Shown: piece after piece, positions 43,262 to 52,120 of the stretch | Layout of the letters: each line of letters begins with the position of its first letter | Numbering within the stretch: the first letter of the stretch is position 1 | Assembly (NCBI RefSeq): GCF_019042655.1 | Contig: NZ_JAHPZO010000002.1 | Location: forward strand, 186,001-250,000 | Source: Planococcus sp. CP5-4_YE | Lineage (GTDB): Bacteria > Bacillota > Bacilli > Bacillales_A > Planococcaceae | Reading direction: 5' to 3' | DNA length: 64,000 bases | Position numbers and translations under genes: made by a program | The notes under the pieces: generated by a model | The model's database searches: none | Told to the model about the DNA's origin: nothing | Seen by the model: the letters and a program-made list of their open reading frames with translations, nothing else

Positions 43262-45141
43262 AACAAATCACTCCCATCTTTTCTTTTTTTCCAGATGCTC
43301 ATGGTAAACGGCGGCAAATCAAGCTCTAATGAGAAATCCTGATTGTCGCACGAAACATCGAGTGTTTCTGCCGCCTGCTGCAAATCTGCAGCCGTACCGC
43401 CAAACTTTGCTGAATTGGTGGAGAAGATTTCTTCATAGGAGCCTTTTCGCGGTGCCCCGACATGAAATTTTTTATAATGATGTTCAGAGAAATTGCACAG
43501 CACAAGGCATTCATCTTCCGGCAAAAATCCCCTCCGGATAAAGGTCGCTACGCTTTGTTCATGGTTATCGGCATCGAGCCACATAAAGCCGTCGCGTTCA
43601 TCATCGAGTTCAAAAAACGCTCTTTCGCTCCGATAGAATGCCAGCAATTCTTTCATGAATTCAGCAATCCCTTTATGTTGGGGATCCTCGAGCGATGCCC
43701 AATCGAGTTCCGGCTGGAATTCCCATTCTTCGAAGTGGCCGAACTCCTGGCCCATGAATAACAATTTCTTGCCGGGATGCGCCATCCAAAATCCGAACAG
43801 CAAACGCAGTTGGAGGAAACGCTCTTCCCTTGTGCCCGGCAGCTTGTTGAGCAAAGATTTCCGGCCATCCGCTACGGTGTCGTGGGAAAAAATCACTTGG
43901 TAGCGCTCTTCGTATTGATACACCATTGAAAAATTCATTTTGCCATGGGCGCCCGACCGCTCTGCCGGCGGCGTTTTCATATACTCGAGCGTGTCATGCA
44001 TCCAGCCGAAGTTCCATTTATAGTCGAAGCCGACACCGCCAGATTCGACCGGATGCGTCACTTTCGGATAATGCCAGGCATCTTCTGCAATAAGCAATTT
44101 CTCCGGATAATGGAGCTTCAAGCTGGCCGTCAGCTTCCTGAGAAAATCTGCCCCCTCCGCGTTATGTGGGCGTTCTTTGATATTCGGGATGAACAATAGA
44201 TTGACGAGGGCATCCATCCGATAGCCGTCGAACTTGAATTCCTCTAGCCAATAATGGGCACTCGACAAGATGAAACTCACCACTTCGCCTTTATTGATGT
44301 CAAAGTTCAAGGTTCCCCAATCCGGGTTCAGGCGGCGCTCTTCCCGCTCTTCTTCGTAAAGCAATTGGCCGTTAAAATTCGCCAATCCGTGCTGGTCCAC
44401 ACAAAAATGGCCGGGAACCCAGTCCAAGAACAAGCCAAGGCCATGTTGCGCACAAGCGGTGACGAAATACTTTAAGTCATCGGCTGTGCCGTAGCGGCCT
44501 GTCGGCGAAAAGTAACCCGTTGTCTGGTAGCCCCAAGATTCATCGAGCGGGTGCTCGGTAATCGGCAAAATCTGGATATGCGTGAAGCCCATGTCGATCA
44601 CATACGGAATCAATTGATCTGCAATTTCACGGTACGTATAGAATTCCCCATTTTCCTTGCGCCGCCAAGTGCCGAGATGCACTTCGTAAATGGCCATCGC
44701 ACGTTCCAGATGCTTGTCGTTAATCGTTTGCTTGCGCTTCAGGACCTCCAGCGGCCAAGCGTATTCCTCCAGACCCGAAACGATGGATTTCGTGAACGGC
44801 CGTTTCTCGCTTTGCCTTGCATACGGGTCAGATTTCCACAGCACTTCGCCTCTTGGCGTCCGAAGCGCATATTCATAAAGCTGGCCTTCCAAATTTTCCG
44901 GGACGCTCACTCCCCATATGCTCGCATCATGCGGATGCCGCTCTAACGGATACGTGGAGGTGTCTTCCGTCTCGGGGTCCACGCAGACGACATCGATGCC
45001 TTTAATGTCAGGAGCCCAAACCGAAAATGTCGTTTCTTCGCCAACTGCATGTGCGCCGAAATACAAATAGCCATCAACCATCTGTCCTTCATGAAAAGCT
45101 TGCAGGCGTTCTTTCGTCCATGTGTTCAACAAAAATTCCAT
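43258..45141 (-). CDS. glgB: 1,4-alpha-glucan branching enzyme
   Basis: A 627-residue GH13 enzyme. A CBM48-type N-terminal domain ([20 protein letters not shown]) precedes the barrel with the four GH13 regions: [16 protein letters not shown] (nucleophile Asp), [11 protein letters not shown] (acid Glu) and VIFSHDTV (third Asp). It makes the alpha-1,6 branches of glycogen. The start is the ATG at 45141, six bases after GGAGG; the frame opens 27 bases upstream without a site. It is the first gene of the glycogen operon, which runs without gaps to glgP. Confidence 0.95.
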   Translation of the reverse strand: MEFLLNTWTKERLQAFHEGQMVDGYLYFGAHAVGEETTFSVWAPDIKGIDVVCVDPETEDTSTYPLERHPHDASIWGVSVPENLEGQLYEYALRTPRGEVLWKSDPYARQSEKRPFTKSIVSGLEEYAWPLEVLKRKQTINDKHLERAMAIYEVHLGTWRRKENGEFYTYREIADQLIPYVIDMGFTHIQILPITEHPLDESWGYQTTGYFSPTGRYGTADDLKYFVTACAQHGLGLFLDWVPGHFCVDQHGLANFNGQLLYEEEREERRLNPDWGTLNFDINKGEVVSFILSSAHYWLEEFKFDGYRMDALVNLLFIPNIKERPHNAEGADFLRKLTASLKLHYPEKLLIAEDAWHYPKVTHPVESGGVGFDYKWNFGWMHDTLEYMKTPPAERSGAHGKMNFSMVYQYEERYQVIFSHDTVADGRKSLLNKLPGTREERFLQLRLLFGFWMAHPGKKLLFMGQEFGHFEEWEFQPELDWASLEDPQHKGIAEFMKELLAFYRSERAFFELDDERDGFMWLDADNHEQSVATFIRRGFLPEDECLVLCNFSEHHYKKFHVGAPRKGSYEEIFSTNSAKFGGTAADLQQAAETLDVSCDNQDFSLELDLPPFTMSIWKKRKDGSDLL

Positions 45142-45357
45142 GCAGCGCCTCCTTTTGGCCAAAACCAAGTTTAGTTTCTATTCTACATTTGAAATGTAAA
45201 GTCCTTGTTAAGATGCTGATGACTGCCAAGAAATTCCACAAACGGCCGGAATGTCGCAATGTTTTCATATTTTTCCTGATCTAACGGCTTGTTGTCAGGC
45301 GCGGTTTGGAATAGGCTAAAGAAAGACCAGCTTCCACATAGAAAGGACGCGAAATTT

Positions 45358-45945
45358 TTGCGAGCCCAAACTTATTTACTGAGCTTCTTGCTGATTGGCA
45401 CCCTGTTTTTGGCTGCCTGCGGCCAAGGCATTGACGACCCATTGAATTGGGAAACAGAAGAATTCACATTCACTGACCATAATAATGAAGATTTTGGATC
45501 CAGCGACCTCGAAGGAAAAGTCTGGCTGGCTGATTTTGTCTTCACCAATTGCACGACTGTCTGCCTGCCCATGATGGCAAACATGAAAGGCGTCCAGGAA
45601 GAGCTGCAGGCACAAGGGCTTGATGTGGAGATTGTTTCATTCAGCGTAGACCCGACCGTCGATACGCCGGAAACCTTGAAATCGTATGCGGAAAGCTACG
45701 ATGTCGATTTGACCAGCTGGCATCTGCTTACCGGCTACTCCCAGGAAGAAATCGCCGACTTTGCGCTTGAGAACTTCAAGGCGATTGCCCAGAAGCCGCA
45801 AGATGACGATCAAGTCATCCATGGCACTTCGTTTTATTTAATCGACCACGAAGGCGTCATCATGAAAGACTATGATGGTCTCAACCCACCGGTTGAAGAC
45901 ATCGTCCGCGATGCAGAGATCCTCGTCGACGAGGCGGAAGGATGA
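45358..45945 (+). CDS. SCO1/SenC-family copper-binding lipoprotein
   Basis: A 195-residue exported protein. It starts at TTG 45358 with AAAGGA upstream; residues 1-20 form a lipoprotein signal with lipobox LAAC. The thioredoxin-like domain carries TNCTTVCLPM (CxxxC) and a later His in VIHGTSFYLID, together the Cu ligands of SCO proteins. Such proteins deliver copper to the CuA site of cytochrome c oxidase. The next gene overlaps by 4 bases. It resembles Bacillus YpmQ. Confidence 0.88.
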   Translation: MRAQTYLLSFLLIGTLFLAACGQGIDDPLNWETEEFTFTDHNNEDFGSSDLEGKVWLADFVFTNCTTVCLPMMANMKGVQEELQAQGLDVEIVSFSVDPTVDTPETLKSYAESYDVDLTSWHLLTGYSQEEIADFALENFKAIAQKPQDDDQVIHGTSFYLIDHEGVIMKDYDGLNPPVEDIVRDAEILVDEAEG

Positions 45946-46271
45946 AACGCAAACCGCTAGTCATCGCTGCCGCATGCGTGCTCGTTGCTGTTGTGGCTGC
46001 CTGGTTTTTCATGCCCCAGGAAAACGAACCTTCCCCACAAAGCCGCATTGTGCTCGAACATACGCATCGTACGTTTATCGCACCGTCTTGCTTCGAAGAA
46101 TCCGACCCGACGAATTTCCTGGAAGAATCGACGCTCGGCCAGGCACAAGAATTGAATTACCCGCCGCATTCCGAATGTACGGAAAAAGCGTTCGAGAGCA
46201 ATCAAGAAAGTCCGGCAGTCCGGTTATTAAAAGAACTTGGGCTAATGGAAAAAACGCAAACCGATTGGTGA
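45942..46271 (+). CDS. Membrane-anchored small protein coupled to the SCO gene
   Basis: A 109-residue protein with an N-terminal membrane anchor (KPLVIAAACVLVAVVAAWFFM, about residues 4-24), then an outside domain with two cysteines (IAPSCFEES and PPHSECTEKAF) 32 residues apart and several His. Its ATG overlaps the SCO stop. The location and the Cys/His content suggest a partner of the SCO protein in oxidase copper insertion. No known family is recognised; the role is inferred from context. Confidence 0.75.
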   Translation: MKRKPLVIAAACVLVAVVAAWFFMPQENEPSPQSRIVLEHTHRTFIAPSCFEESDPTNFLEESTLGQAQELNYPPHSECTEKAFESNQESPAVRLLKELGLMEKTQTDW

Positions 46272-46299
46272 ATGGGCAGGGCTTCGGCTCTGCCTTTTG

Positions 46300-47334
46300 C
46301 TATTTCAGCAAGCGCACGCAGACGGGAGCGACCGCATTGACCATGTCGACTGTCTCACCTGGCATCCCGCCTTCGCCGATTTTCTTGACGGCGATCGTTC
46401 CCGACTCTTCATGAGCAATAACGATCCAAGGGCTGTTAGGCACCAGCGTGAAGTGGCGTGGCCCCGCTCCGCCAGCATCTGCATGGCCGACCAATTCCAA
46501 TAACCCTTGCGCTACCCGGAACACCGCTATACTGTCATGGCCTCGGTTTGAAACATAAACAAAGCGCCCGTCTCCCGATACGGCAATTTCAGCAGCAGTA
46601 TTGTTCCCTGTGAAATATTCCGGCAACGCTGAAATGTTCTTTACCACTTTCAAGCCCTTGCCTTCCAGCGCATAAATGGAAACGGTGGAATCCAGTTCAT
46701 TCACCCCGTAAGCGAAATCTTCGGATGGATGAAACGCGAGATGGCGCGGCCCTGCGCCCGGTGCCGTCTTGGTCACGGCTTCCTGTTCAAGCGTTCCTGA
46801 ATGCAGGTCGAGGCGGTAACGGACAATTGCGTCCATTCCAAGATCAGAAACGAAAAAGCGATTAGTTCCCGGCAATTGAAAAACTGAATGCGGATGGGCA
46901 GCATCTTGCCGATCTCGATCCGCGCCGCTTCCTTTATGGCGCTTAGTGTCGGACATTTCACTGATCGATCCGTCCGCAGAAAGCGGATGAACCGTAACAT
47001 GCGCTCCGGAATAGGTGACAGAAACCGCCCATTGCCCGTCTTCATCGATCGTGATGTGGGCTGGATGGTCGCCCCCCGCATTTTGGCGGTTCAGTTCTTG
47101 GATCAAGCCTTTTTTGGGGTTCAGCCAATAGGCGACCACTTCCCCATCACCTGTTTCACTGACAGCCACAAAGCTGGTGCCGTTTGGATGGGCCGCCAAG
47201 AATGAAGGGCGCTCCACTCCCCCCACTTCTGCCTGTTTTGTCAATTTTCCTGTAGCGGGCTCTAATTCCCAAAGCGTGATACCCGCCTGTTCAGCGGTCG
47301 CATAGGATCCGCTCAATATGTATGTGCTGCTCAT
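46300..47334 (-). CDS. 6-phosphogluconolactonase-like seven-bladed propeller (YkgB type)
   Basis: A 344-residue protein of the lactonase/YkgB family: beta-propeller repeats with the blade motifs RPSFLAAHPNGTSFVAVSE, GDHPAHITIDEDGQWAVSVTY, HPHSVFQLPGTNRFFVSDLG, AGPRHLAFHPSEDFAYGVNE and GDGRFVYVSNRGHDSI. The His/Arg residues in the second and fourth of these correspond to the proposed active site. It would hydrolyse 6-phosphogluconolactone in the pentose phosphate pathway. The start is the ATG at 47334, with AAAGGAGG upstream. Confidence 0.86.
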   Translation of the reverse strand: MSSTYILSGSYATAEQAGITLWELEPATGKLTKQAEVGGVERPSFLAAHPNGTSFVAVSETGDGEVVAYWLNPKKGLIQELNRQNAGGDHPAHITIDEDGQWAVSVTYSGAHVTVHPLSADGSISEMSDTKRHKGSGADRDRQDAAHPHSVFQLPGTNRFFVSDLGMDAIVRYRLDLHSGTLEQEAVTKTAPGAGPRHLAFHPSEDFAYGVNELDSTVSIYALEGKGLKVVKNISALPEYFTGNNTAAEIAVSGDGRFVYVSNRGHDSIAVFRVAQGLLELVGHADAGGAGPRHFTLVPNSPWIVIAHEESGTIAVKKIGEGGMPGETVDMVNAVAPVCVRLLK

Positions 47335-47503
47335 CCTATCCCTCCTTTGTTTCTCTTTACCCTGTATCTCCTGCCAATGATCCATCGAGCTGCGGCGTAA
47401 AGTTCTTTATATTTTAACTTCCCCCTTCCAATTCGCTGATGCAGTGCGGTAAAGTGGTGAAGTGAAAACTGATATTATCCAAAATAGAAAGAGAGTGGTC
47501 GTG

Positions 47504-48058
47504 TTGAATTTCCCTTTGTCCGTCCGTGAGAAAAGCATCGTCTGCACAGGTTTTATGGGAGCCGGAAAAACGACAGTCGGCAAATTATTGGCACGCCGGC
47601 TTTACCGCGATTTTATTGACATCGATGAAGAAATCGAAAAGGCATTCGGCTTGCCGATCCCGGAAATTTTTAAAACTTACGGGGAAAACGCATTCCGCAA
47701 CAAAGAGCGGGAATTAATCAAGGCTTTCGGCAGCCAGCCTTTGCTCGTGATCTCTGTTGGGGGAGGCGCTTTTCTCCAGGAGGAAAACCGCCGCAATTGC
47801 ATGGAAAATTGCACAGTTTTATATTTTGATATTTCCTGGGATTCCTGGAAAGAACGCATTCACGTGCTGACAGAAACACGGCCACTCCTTAAAGATAAGA
47901 CCCTTCAAGAGATGGAACAGCTTTTCCGCGAACGCCAATCGATTTATGCAGCCAACCACTCCCACTTCCAAGTCGATGACTTTGAAACCATGGAAGCTGC
48001 CGAGTATTTGGCTGACTCGTTGAAGTTATCGTGGGACATCCATGCGCCACAAGCTTAA
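47504..48058 (+). CDS. aroK: Shikimate kinase
   Basis: A 184-residue P-loop kinase. GFMGAGKTT (about 16-24), FIDIDEEIEK with the Mg-binding Asp, NAFRNKERE with the substrate Arg, VGGGAFL, and the lid TRPLL are the shikimate kinase features. It makes shikimate 3-phosphate in aromatic synthesis. The start is TTG 47504, eight bases after GAGAG; GTG codons at 47462 and 47501 are possible alternatives. It is not next to other aro genes. Confidence 0.88.
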   Translation: MNFPLSVREKSIVCTGFMGAGKTTVGKLLARRLYRDFIDIDEEIEKAFGLPIPEIFKTYGENAFRNKERELIKAFGSQPLLVISVGGGAFLQEENRRNCMENCTVLYFDISWDSWKERIHVLTETRPLLKDKTLQEMEQLFRERQSIYAANHSHFQVDDFETMEAAEYLADSLKLSWDIHAPQA

Positions 48059-48067
48059 CAAATGCAC

Positions 48068-48104
48068 AAAAACCCGCCATTCAGTGCTTGAATGGCGGGT
48101 TTTC
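48068..48104 (+). terminator. Intrinsic terminator after aroK
   Basis: AAAACCCGCCATTCA / TGAATGGCGGGTTTT stem with a short loop and T-tail. Confidence 0.85.
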
Positions 48105-48329
48105 TATTATCCATATTGCGCTTTCGCAAGGTCGAATAAGCCCGCTTTTTTCAAATAACTTTCCCGTGGCAACAACGTTAAGGTAACTACGCCGGAATGG
48201 CAGCTCGCCCTTCCATTAGCGTAACAGTTGACCCAAAAAGCATACTGGCACTCTCTAGTACTGGACAGCCTCCCTTTTCTTTATTTTCTAAATTATATGA
48301 CAAAAGGGATTCACTTTCAATGAAGACCC

Positions 48330-48370
48330 AAAAATGCCCAGAGAACCGTTAGGCTCTCCGGGCATTTTTT
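48330..48370. terminator. Terminator after the 48370-49785 gene
   Basis: AAAATGCCC / GGGCATTTT arms, with an inner AGAG/CTCT pair and T-tracts on both strands. Between it and the aroK terminator (48105-48329) no gene is seen. Confidence 0.75.
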
Positions 48371-49785
48371 CAACTCCAGAAATACAATAAAGTCTGGACG
48401 AACACTTGCATCATGACGTAGAACGCAATGGCGAATTTCAAATTGAAACGCAAACCATTGCGGATGCCGCTCAAACCGTTGACACTACTTAAGATAATCA
48501 CCGGCATAACGAACGGCGACAGGATGATGGAAATAACACTTCCTGATGTCACCGCGAGCACGATCAGTTCAGGTGGAAACGGCAGGACAGCCGATTCCAG
48601 TACTCCCGTCACTAGAACAATGACCGGCAGCGGGCCGAGTCCGATAAAGCCCAGAAAGATGACAATGAACGGAATCAGGAACAGCAAATTCAAAAACGGC
48701 ACATGGCCAGTCAAATAATTCATCGCCCCGATGACGTAATCGCCGACTGCCGATTGATTGAGCGCATAAATAAGCAAGCCTGCAGCAAGCAGGATGCTGA
48801 ACTGCTGAGCTTGTCTCGATACGCCCTCTCTGTAATAAATCGCCGCTTCCCGCGCATAGTTTCCTGTCCGTCTCTTAAGCAAGAAGTACAGGAAGGTCCA
48901 GACGAGAATGACGAGCGGGATGACGACAAGAAAGTCTGCGCCCGTCCATTCGTGGAGAATGAAGATCGTGCCGAATAGCGAGATGAACAGGAAAACGAAT
49001 TCCGCAACGTCTCTATTCCATCTGCCCGCATTCCGCGAGTTCGCCACCGCTTTATCGATTTCGTTCGTCAGCACGGCCGAAAAATCCTTTCCGTAGCGTT
49101 TCTCATCCGCCGTCGCAAAGGCAACCGACAGCAAGGTCCCGGCAATAGCTGCGCCGAGGCCGAGCAGCATCGACTTCCATAACACCGCATCCATCGCCCC
49201 AACGGCAAAGATAAAGCTCGGAATGCTGATGACCCACATCGTCGACAGGGCGAAGCCGCGCAAAATTGCCGTGCCTTTGTAATTTTCCCATGCTTCGTCT
49301 TTATGATCTTTCAGGAATGAATCGATGAACCTGTACATCATCGGCACGACTCCGAACAATAGGAAATGCGAGATGATCTGCGTCATCCCCATCAGCCCTG
49401 CGTAAAAAGTTTGGCTCTTGTTTAACCATTTATTGCCGAAGCTCATGATTTCTTCTATGTAAGGCTCTTCCCTAAGCACCCAACTGATCATCGGAACGAT
49501 CAGCAATAAGGCGATCAGGCTTTTCATCTGAACGAGCGCTGACGCCAGATCCTGCCAAAAATTCTGGCTCGTCGCTGCTAGTACACCGATTGCAGTGACA
49601 GCGAGGAATGTCTGCAACTGCAGCTTGCGAAGCGGCAACACACCGAACGCAAACGCCAAACTAAATAAGCCGGCAATCGGCAACAGCGACTCGGTCCATG
49701 GATTGGCATAAAAATAATGGATGAAATGAAGAACGGCATAAATAATTACAGATAAAGTGAACCCTTTTTTTGCTAATGCCCTCAT
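48370..49785 (-). CDS. Multi-pass membrane protein, transporter-like, unknown function
   Basis: A 471-residue protein with about 11 hydrophobic segments. Notable features are LIALLLIVPMISWVLREEPYIEEIMSFG, AGLMGMTQIISHFLLFGVVPMMYRF and a C-terminal GSVISIILSPFVMPVIILSSVNGLSG. The pairing of two Gly/Pro-rich membrane hairpins suggests a permease, and the SGSV..SPFVMP segment recalls nucleoside-recognition gate-type proteins, but this is weak. The start at 49785 follows GGAGGG; upstream codons in frame have no site. No neighbours suggest a substrate. Confidence 0.7.
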   Translation of the reverse strand: MRALAKKGFTLSVIIYAVLHFIHYFYANPWTESLLPIAGLFSLAFAFGVLPLRKLQLQTFLAVTAIGVLAATSQNFWQDLASALVQMKSLIALLLIVPMISWVLREEPYIEEIMSFGNKWLNKSQTFYAGLMGMTQIISHFLLFGVVPMMYRFIDSFLKDHKDEAWENYKGTAILRGFALSTMWVISIPSFIFAVGAMDAVLWKSMLLGLGAAIAGTLLSVAFATADEKRYGKDFSAVLTNEIDKAVANSRNAGRWNRDVAEFVFLFISLFGTIFILHEWTGADFLVVIPLVILVWTFLYFLLKRRTGNYAREAAIYYREGVSRQAQQFSILLAAGLLIYALNQSAVGDYVIGAMNYLTGHVPFLNLLFLIPFIVIFLGFIGLGPLPVIVLVTGVLESAVLPFPPELIVLAVTSGSVISIILSPFVMPVIILSSVNGLSGIRNGLRFNLKFAIAFYVMMQVFVQTLLYFWS

Positions 49786-49997
49786 CTGCAAGCCCTCCTT
49801 CCGTATATATGAAATAGTTTTAAACACATACCGCCTATTTTACACCTTTTCCCTCCCCACTGCGGCTACAAAGGCTTTCTTTTCACTCAAAGGAGAGGAT
49901 TTTCATTTTCCAGAAAAACTTTTTTGAATAATTTGTTTACTAAAACCCAATAAGTGGAAGGTACACAATAAGAAATATAATTATTTCAATAGTTGTT

Positions 49998-50026
49998 TTT
50001 ATTTTCAGTCATTTATATGATATGCT
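49998..50026 (+). promoter_or_regulatory. Sigma-A promoter candidate of the first proline dehydrogenase gene
   Basis: TTTATT (49998-50003), 17-base spacer, TATGCT (50021-50026). Transcription would start at about 50033, exactly where the S-box-like fold begins. Confidence 0.45.
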
Positions 50027-50032
50027 CTAGCC

Positions 50033-50107
50033 ACACGGAGAACGACCCCTTGCAGAAGCTCAGCAACCGCTGATTCTATTGGGTTAATTCACGCTTAGAT
50101 CCGCTGT
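50033..50107 (+). promoter_or_regulatory. S-box (SAM-I riboswitch)-like leader before proline dehydrogenase
   Basis: The region 49786-50157 holds no gene. Its RNA shows a closing helix ACACGGA/TCCG-c-TGT (50033-50039 with 50100-50107), then GAACGACCCCTTGCAGAAGC and CTCAGCAACCG, which line up with the S-box core GGGACTGGCCCGATGAAGCC + CAGCAACCG, and AACC/GGTT arms ending GGGTTAATTC, like the P3 end GGTGCTAATTCC. The fourth helix seems missing. No terminator is seen, so control would be at translation. A relative or variant of SAM-I is inferred. Confidence 0.45.
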
Positions 50108-50157
50108 TACTAAAAGGTGGATTGCCATTGATATTTTATTTTACTGGAGGGCTAGTA

Positions 50158-51069
50158 ATGGGAATCACGAGGAATTTTTTTATCGCTTTGTCCAATAATC
50201 GGTTATTGAACAGCGGAGCCAAAAAATGGGGCTTTCAGCTGGGCGCTGCAAAAGTCGTTGCCGGAACCGATATTCCGAATATGATGGCGTCGGTTCGCGC
50301 ATTGAACGAGGATGGCATCTCCGCTACAATCGACCGGCTCGGGGAATTCGTCACCAGCCGAGAGGAAGCCATACAAGCAAAAAATGAGATCATCCAGACG
50401 GCTGAAGCTATCACAGAAGCCTGTGTAGATGCCCATTTATCCGTTAAATTGACACAGATTGGGCTCGATATTGATAAACAATTTTGCTTGGAAAACATCC
50501 GTGAAATTGCGGCTGAAGCAGAAAAGCGAAGCATATACGTCAACTTGGATATGGAAAATTACGAGCACCTCCAACCAACACTCGATATATTGCATACCTT
50601 AAGAGAAGAATTCGACAGTGTCGGAACTGTCATCCAAGCTTATTTATTCCGTTCGGAACAAGATTTGGACGCACTGCGAAACGTCAGGCTGCGGCTGGTG
50701 AAAGGGGCCTACCAGGAAAGTGAACAAGTCGCATACCAGTCCGCAGAGGAAGTGGATGCCAATTTCCTCAAGCTCATCAAGCTACGGCTCGACCAACCGG
50801 TATTCACATCAATCGCTACGCATGATCACCATATTATCAATGCAGCGATTGACTATATAGAAGAACAAGACATCCCAAAAGACCGTTTTGAATTTCAAAT
50901 GCTTTACGGTTTCCGTACGGACTTATTGAAGGAACTATCTGAAGACTATCAGGTGACGTCTTATGTCCCGTTTGGCAAAGACTGGTACGGCTATTTCATG
51001 AGGCGGCTTGCCGAAAGGCCGCAGAACATTCAATTAGTATTAAAAGGTGCGCTCTCCAAATCCTCATGA
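50158..51069 (+). CDS. Proline dehydrogenase, paralogue 1
   Basis: A 303-residue FAD-dependent TIM-barrel enzyme. The motifs are HLSVKLTQIGLDID near residue 95, LRLVKGAYQES with the FAD/substrate Lys and Glu, TSIATHDHHII, and YFMRRLAERPQN with the substrate-binding Arg pair near the end. It oxidises proline to pyrroline-5-carboxylate. The start is ATG 50158, with GGAGGG upstream, behind an S-box-like leader. A second, longer copy lies at 57218-58189 on the other strand. No P5C dehydrogenase is in the window. Confidence 0.92.
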   Translation: MGITRNFFIALSNNRLLNSGAKKWGFQLGAAKVVAGTDIPNMMASVRALNEDGISATIDRLGEFVTSREEAIQAKNEIIQTAEAITEACVDAHLSVKLTQIGLDIDKQFCLENIREIAAEAEKRSIYVNLDMENYEHLQPTLDILHTLREEFDSVGTVIQAYLFRSEQDLDALRNVRLRLVKGAYQESEQVAYQSAEEVDANFLKLIKLRLDQPVFTSIATHDHHIINAAIDYIEEQDIPKDRFEFQMLYGFRTDLLKELSEDYQVTSYVPFGKDWYGYFMRRLAERPQNIQLVLKGALSKSS

Positions 51070-51073
51070 AATC

Positions 51074-51109
51074 AAAAAGCAGCCCGGACATATGTCCAGG
51101 CTGCTTTTT
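51074..51109. terminator. Bidirectional terminator between proline dehydrogenase 1 and the dioxygenase gene
   Basis: AAAAAGCAGCC / GGCTGCTTTTT arms with T-tracts on both strands. Confidence 0.85.
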
Positions 51110-51116
51110 CAATTCG

Positions 51117-52055
51117 TTATTCAAGTGGCCGCGCATAGACTGGCGGCAATTCCGCCAATAAACGTTTCCGGTACTGCTCGTATTGCTTCGGCAATTGCAG
51201 TTCCTCACCGAGCGTGTCCGGGCTTTCGTCGATTGTGAAGCCTGGTGGGTCGGTCGCAATTTCAAAGAGCAAATCGCCGTATTCCCGGAAATAAATCGAA
51301 CGGAAATAATTGCGATCTTGGACTGGCGTGACGCCGAGACCATAAGCTTCAATACGGTTTTTCCATTCCAGTTGATCGACGTCGTCATCCGCACGGAATG
51401 CGATGTGATGGACGGTGCCGACACCCATTTGGCCAGTTCCAACACGGGTTTGCTTGATATCCAATATATTCCCAAGCTCGCCGTCCGAGACAAAACGGAC
51501 GTAATCACCTTGCTCTTCTTTGCGGGTAAAGCCAATCACTTCTTCCAATAACTCGGCGGTTTTAGCGGCATTGGCCGTAAATAAGACAGCCCCAGCAAAG
51601 CCTTTGATGGCATTGCCTTGTGTAATGCCGCTTCCGGCCCATTCGCTCGCCTTGCCTACTCCACGCTCAACCAGTTCTAGCTGAAGCCCATGAGGATCTT
51701 CAAACTTCAAATAGGATTCACTGAAACGTTGATGCTCTTCGAATGAAACCTTATAGCTTTCGAGGCGGCTGCGCCAAAATGCAAGAGCGCCTTCAGGAAT
51801 AGCAAAGGCTGTAACGCCGACTTGGCCGTCTCCCACTTTCCCTTGATAGGCTTTGCCCCAAGGGAAAAAAGTCATGATGGTGCCAGGTGAGCCCTGGTCA
51901 TTCCCGAAATACAAATGGTACGTACCCGGATCGTCGAAATTCACTGTTTTCTTGACGAGGCGCATACCGAGTACGCCTGCATAAAAATCGGTGTTTTCCT
52001 GTGCTTCCCCGACGATCGCAGTAATATGATGAATGCCTTTCGTTCTTTCACCCAT
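51117..52055 (-). CDS. VOC-family ring-cleaving dioxygenase (MhqO/MhqA-like)
   Basis: A 312-residue protein with two vicinal-oxygen-chelate modules. The metal ligands are in IHHITAIVGEAQENTDFY (His), VGTVHHIAFRADDD (His, near residue 215) and LLFEIATDPPGF (Glu, near 265). This matches the hydroquinone/catechol-detoxifying glyoxalase/dioxygenase group of Bacilli. GGGAG precedes the ATG. A 23-base inverted repeat lies 27 bases upstream and could be the operator of an MhqR-like regulator, not encoded here. Confidence 0.88.
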   Translation of the reverse strand: MGERTKGIHHITAIVGEAQENTDFYAGVLGMRLVKKTVNFDDPGTYHLYFGNDQGSPGTIMTFFPWGKAYQGKVGDGQVGVTAFAIPEGALAFWRSRLESYKVSFEEHQRFSESYLKFEDPHGLQLELVERGVGKASEWAGSGITQGNAIKGFAGAVLFTANAAKTAELLEEVIGFTRKEEQGDYVRFVSDGELGNILDIKQTRVGTGQMGVGTVHHIAFRADDDVDQLEWKNRIEAYGLGVTPVQDRNYFRSIYFREYGDLLFEIATDPPGFTIDESPDTLGEELQLPKQYEQYRKRLLAELPPVYARPLE

Positions 52056-52081
52056 ATATATTCACTCCCTCTTTCTTGACG

Positions 52082-52104
52082 TGCTCATCATATCATGATG
52101 AGCA
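52082..52104 (-). promoter_or_regulatory. Inverted repeat (operator candidate) before the dioxygenase gene
   Basis: TGCTCATCAT (52082-52091) and ATGATGAGCA (52095-52104) are perfect arms separated by 3 bases. No T-tract follows on either strand, so it is not a terminator. The sequence differs from the MhqR box I know in B. subtilis. Confidence 0.5.
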
Positions 52105-52120
52105 TGATTGCATGCAGCCT

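Noticed and set aside
48105-48329. Possible riboswitch between aroK and the membrane-protein gene
   Set aside because: Some short inverted pieces are present, but I could not match a known aptamer core or place it before a gene in the right orientation.
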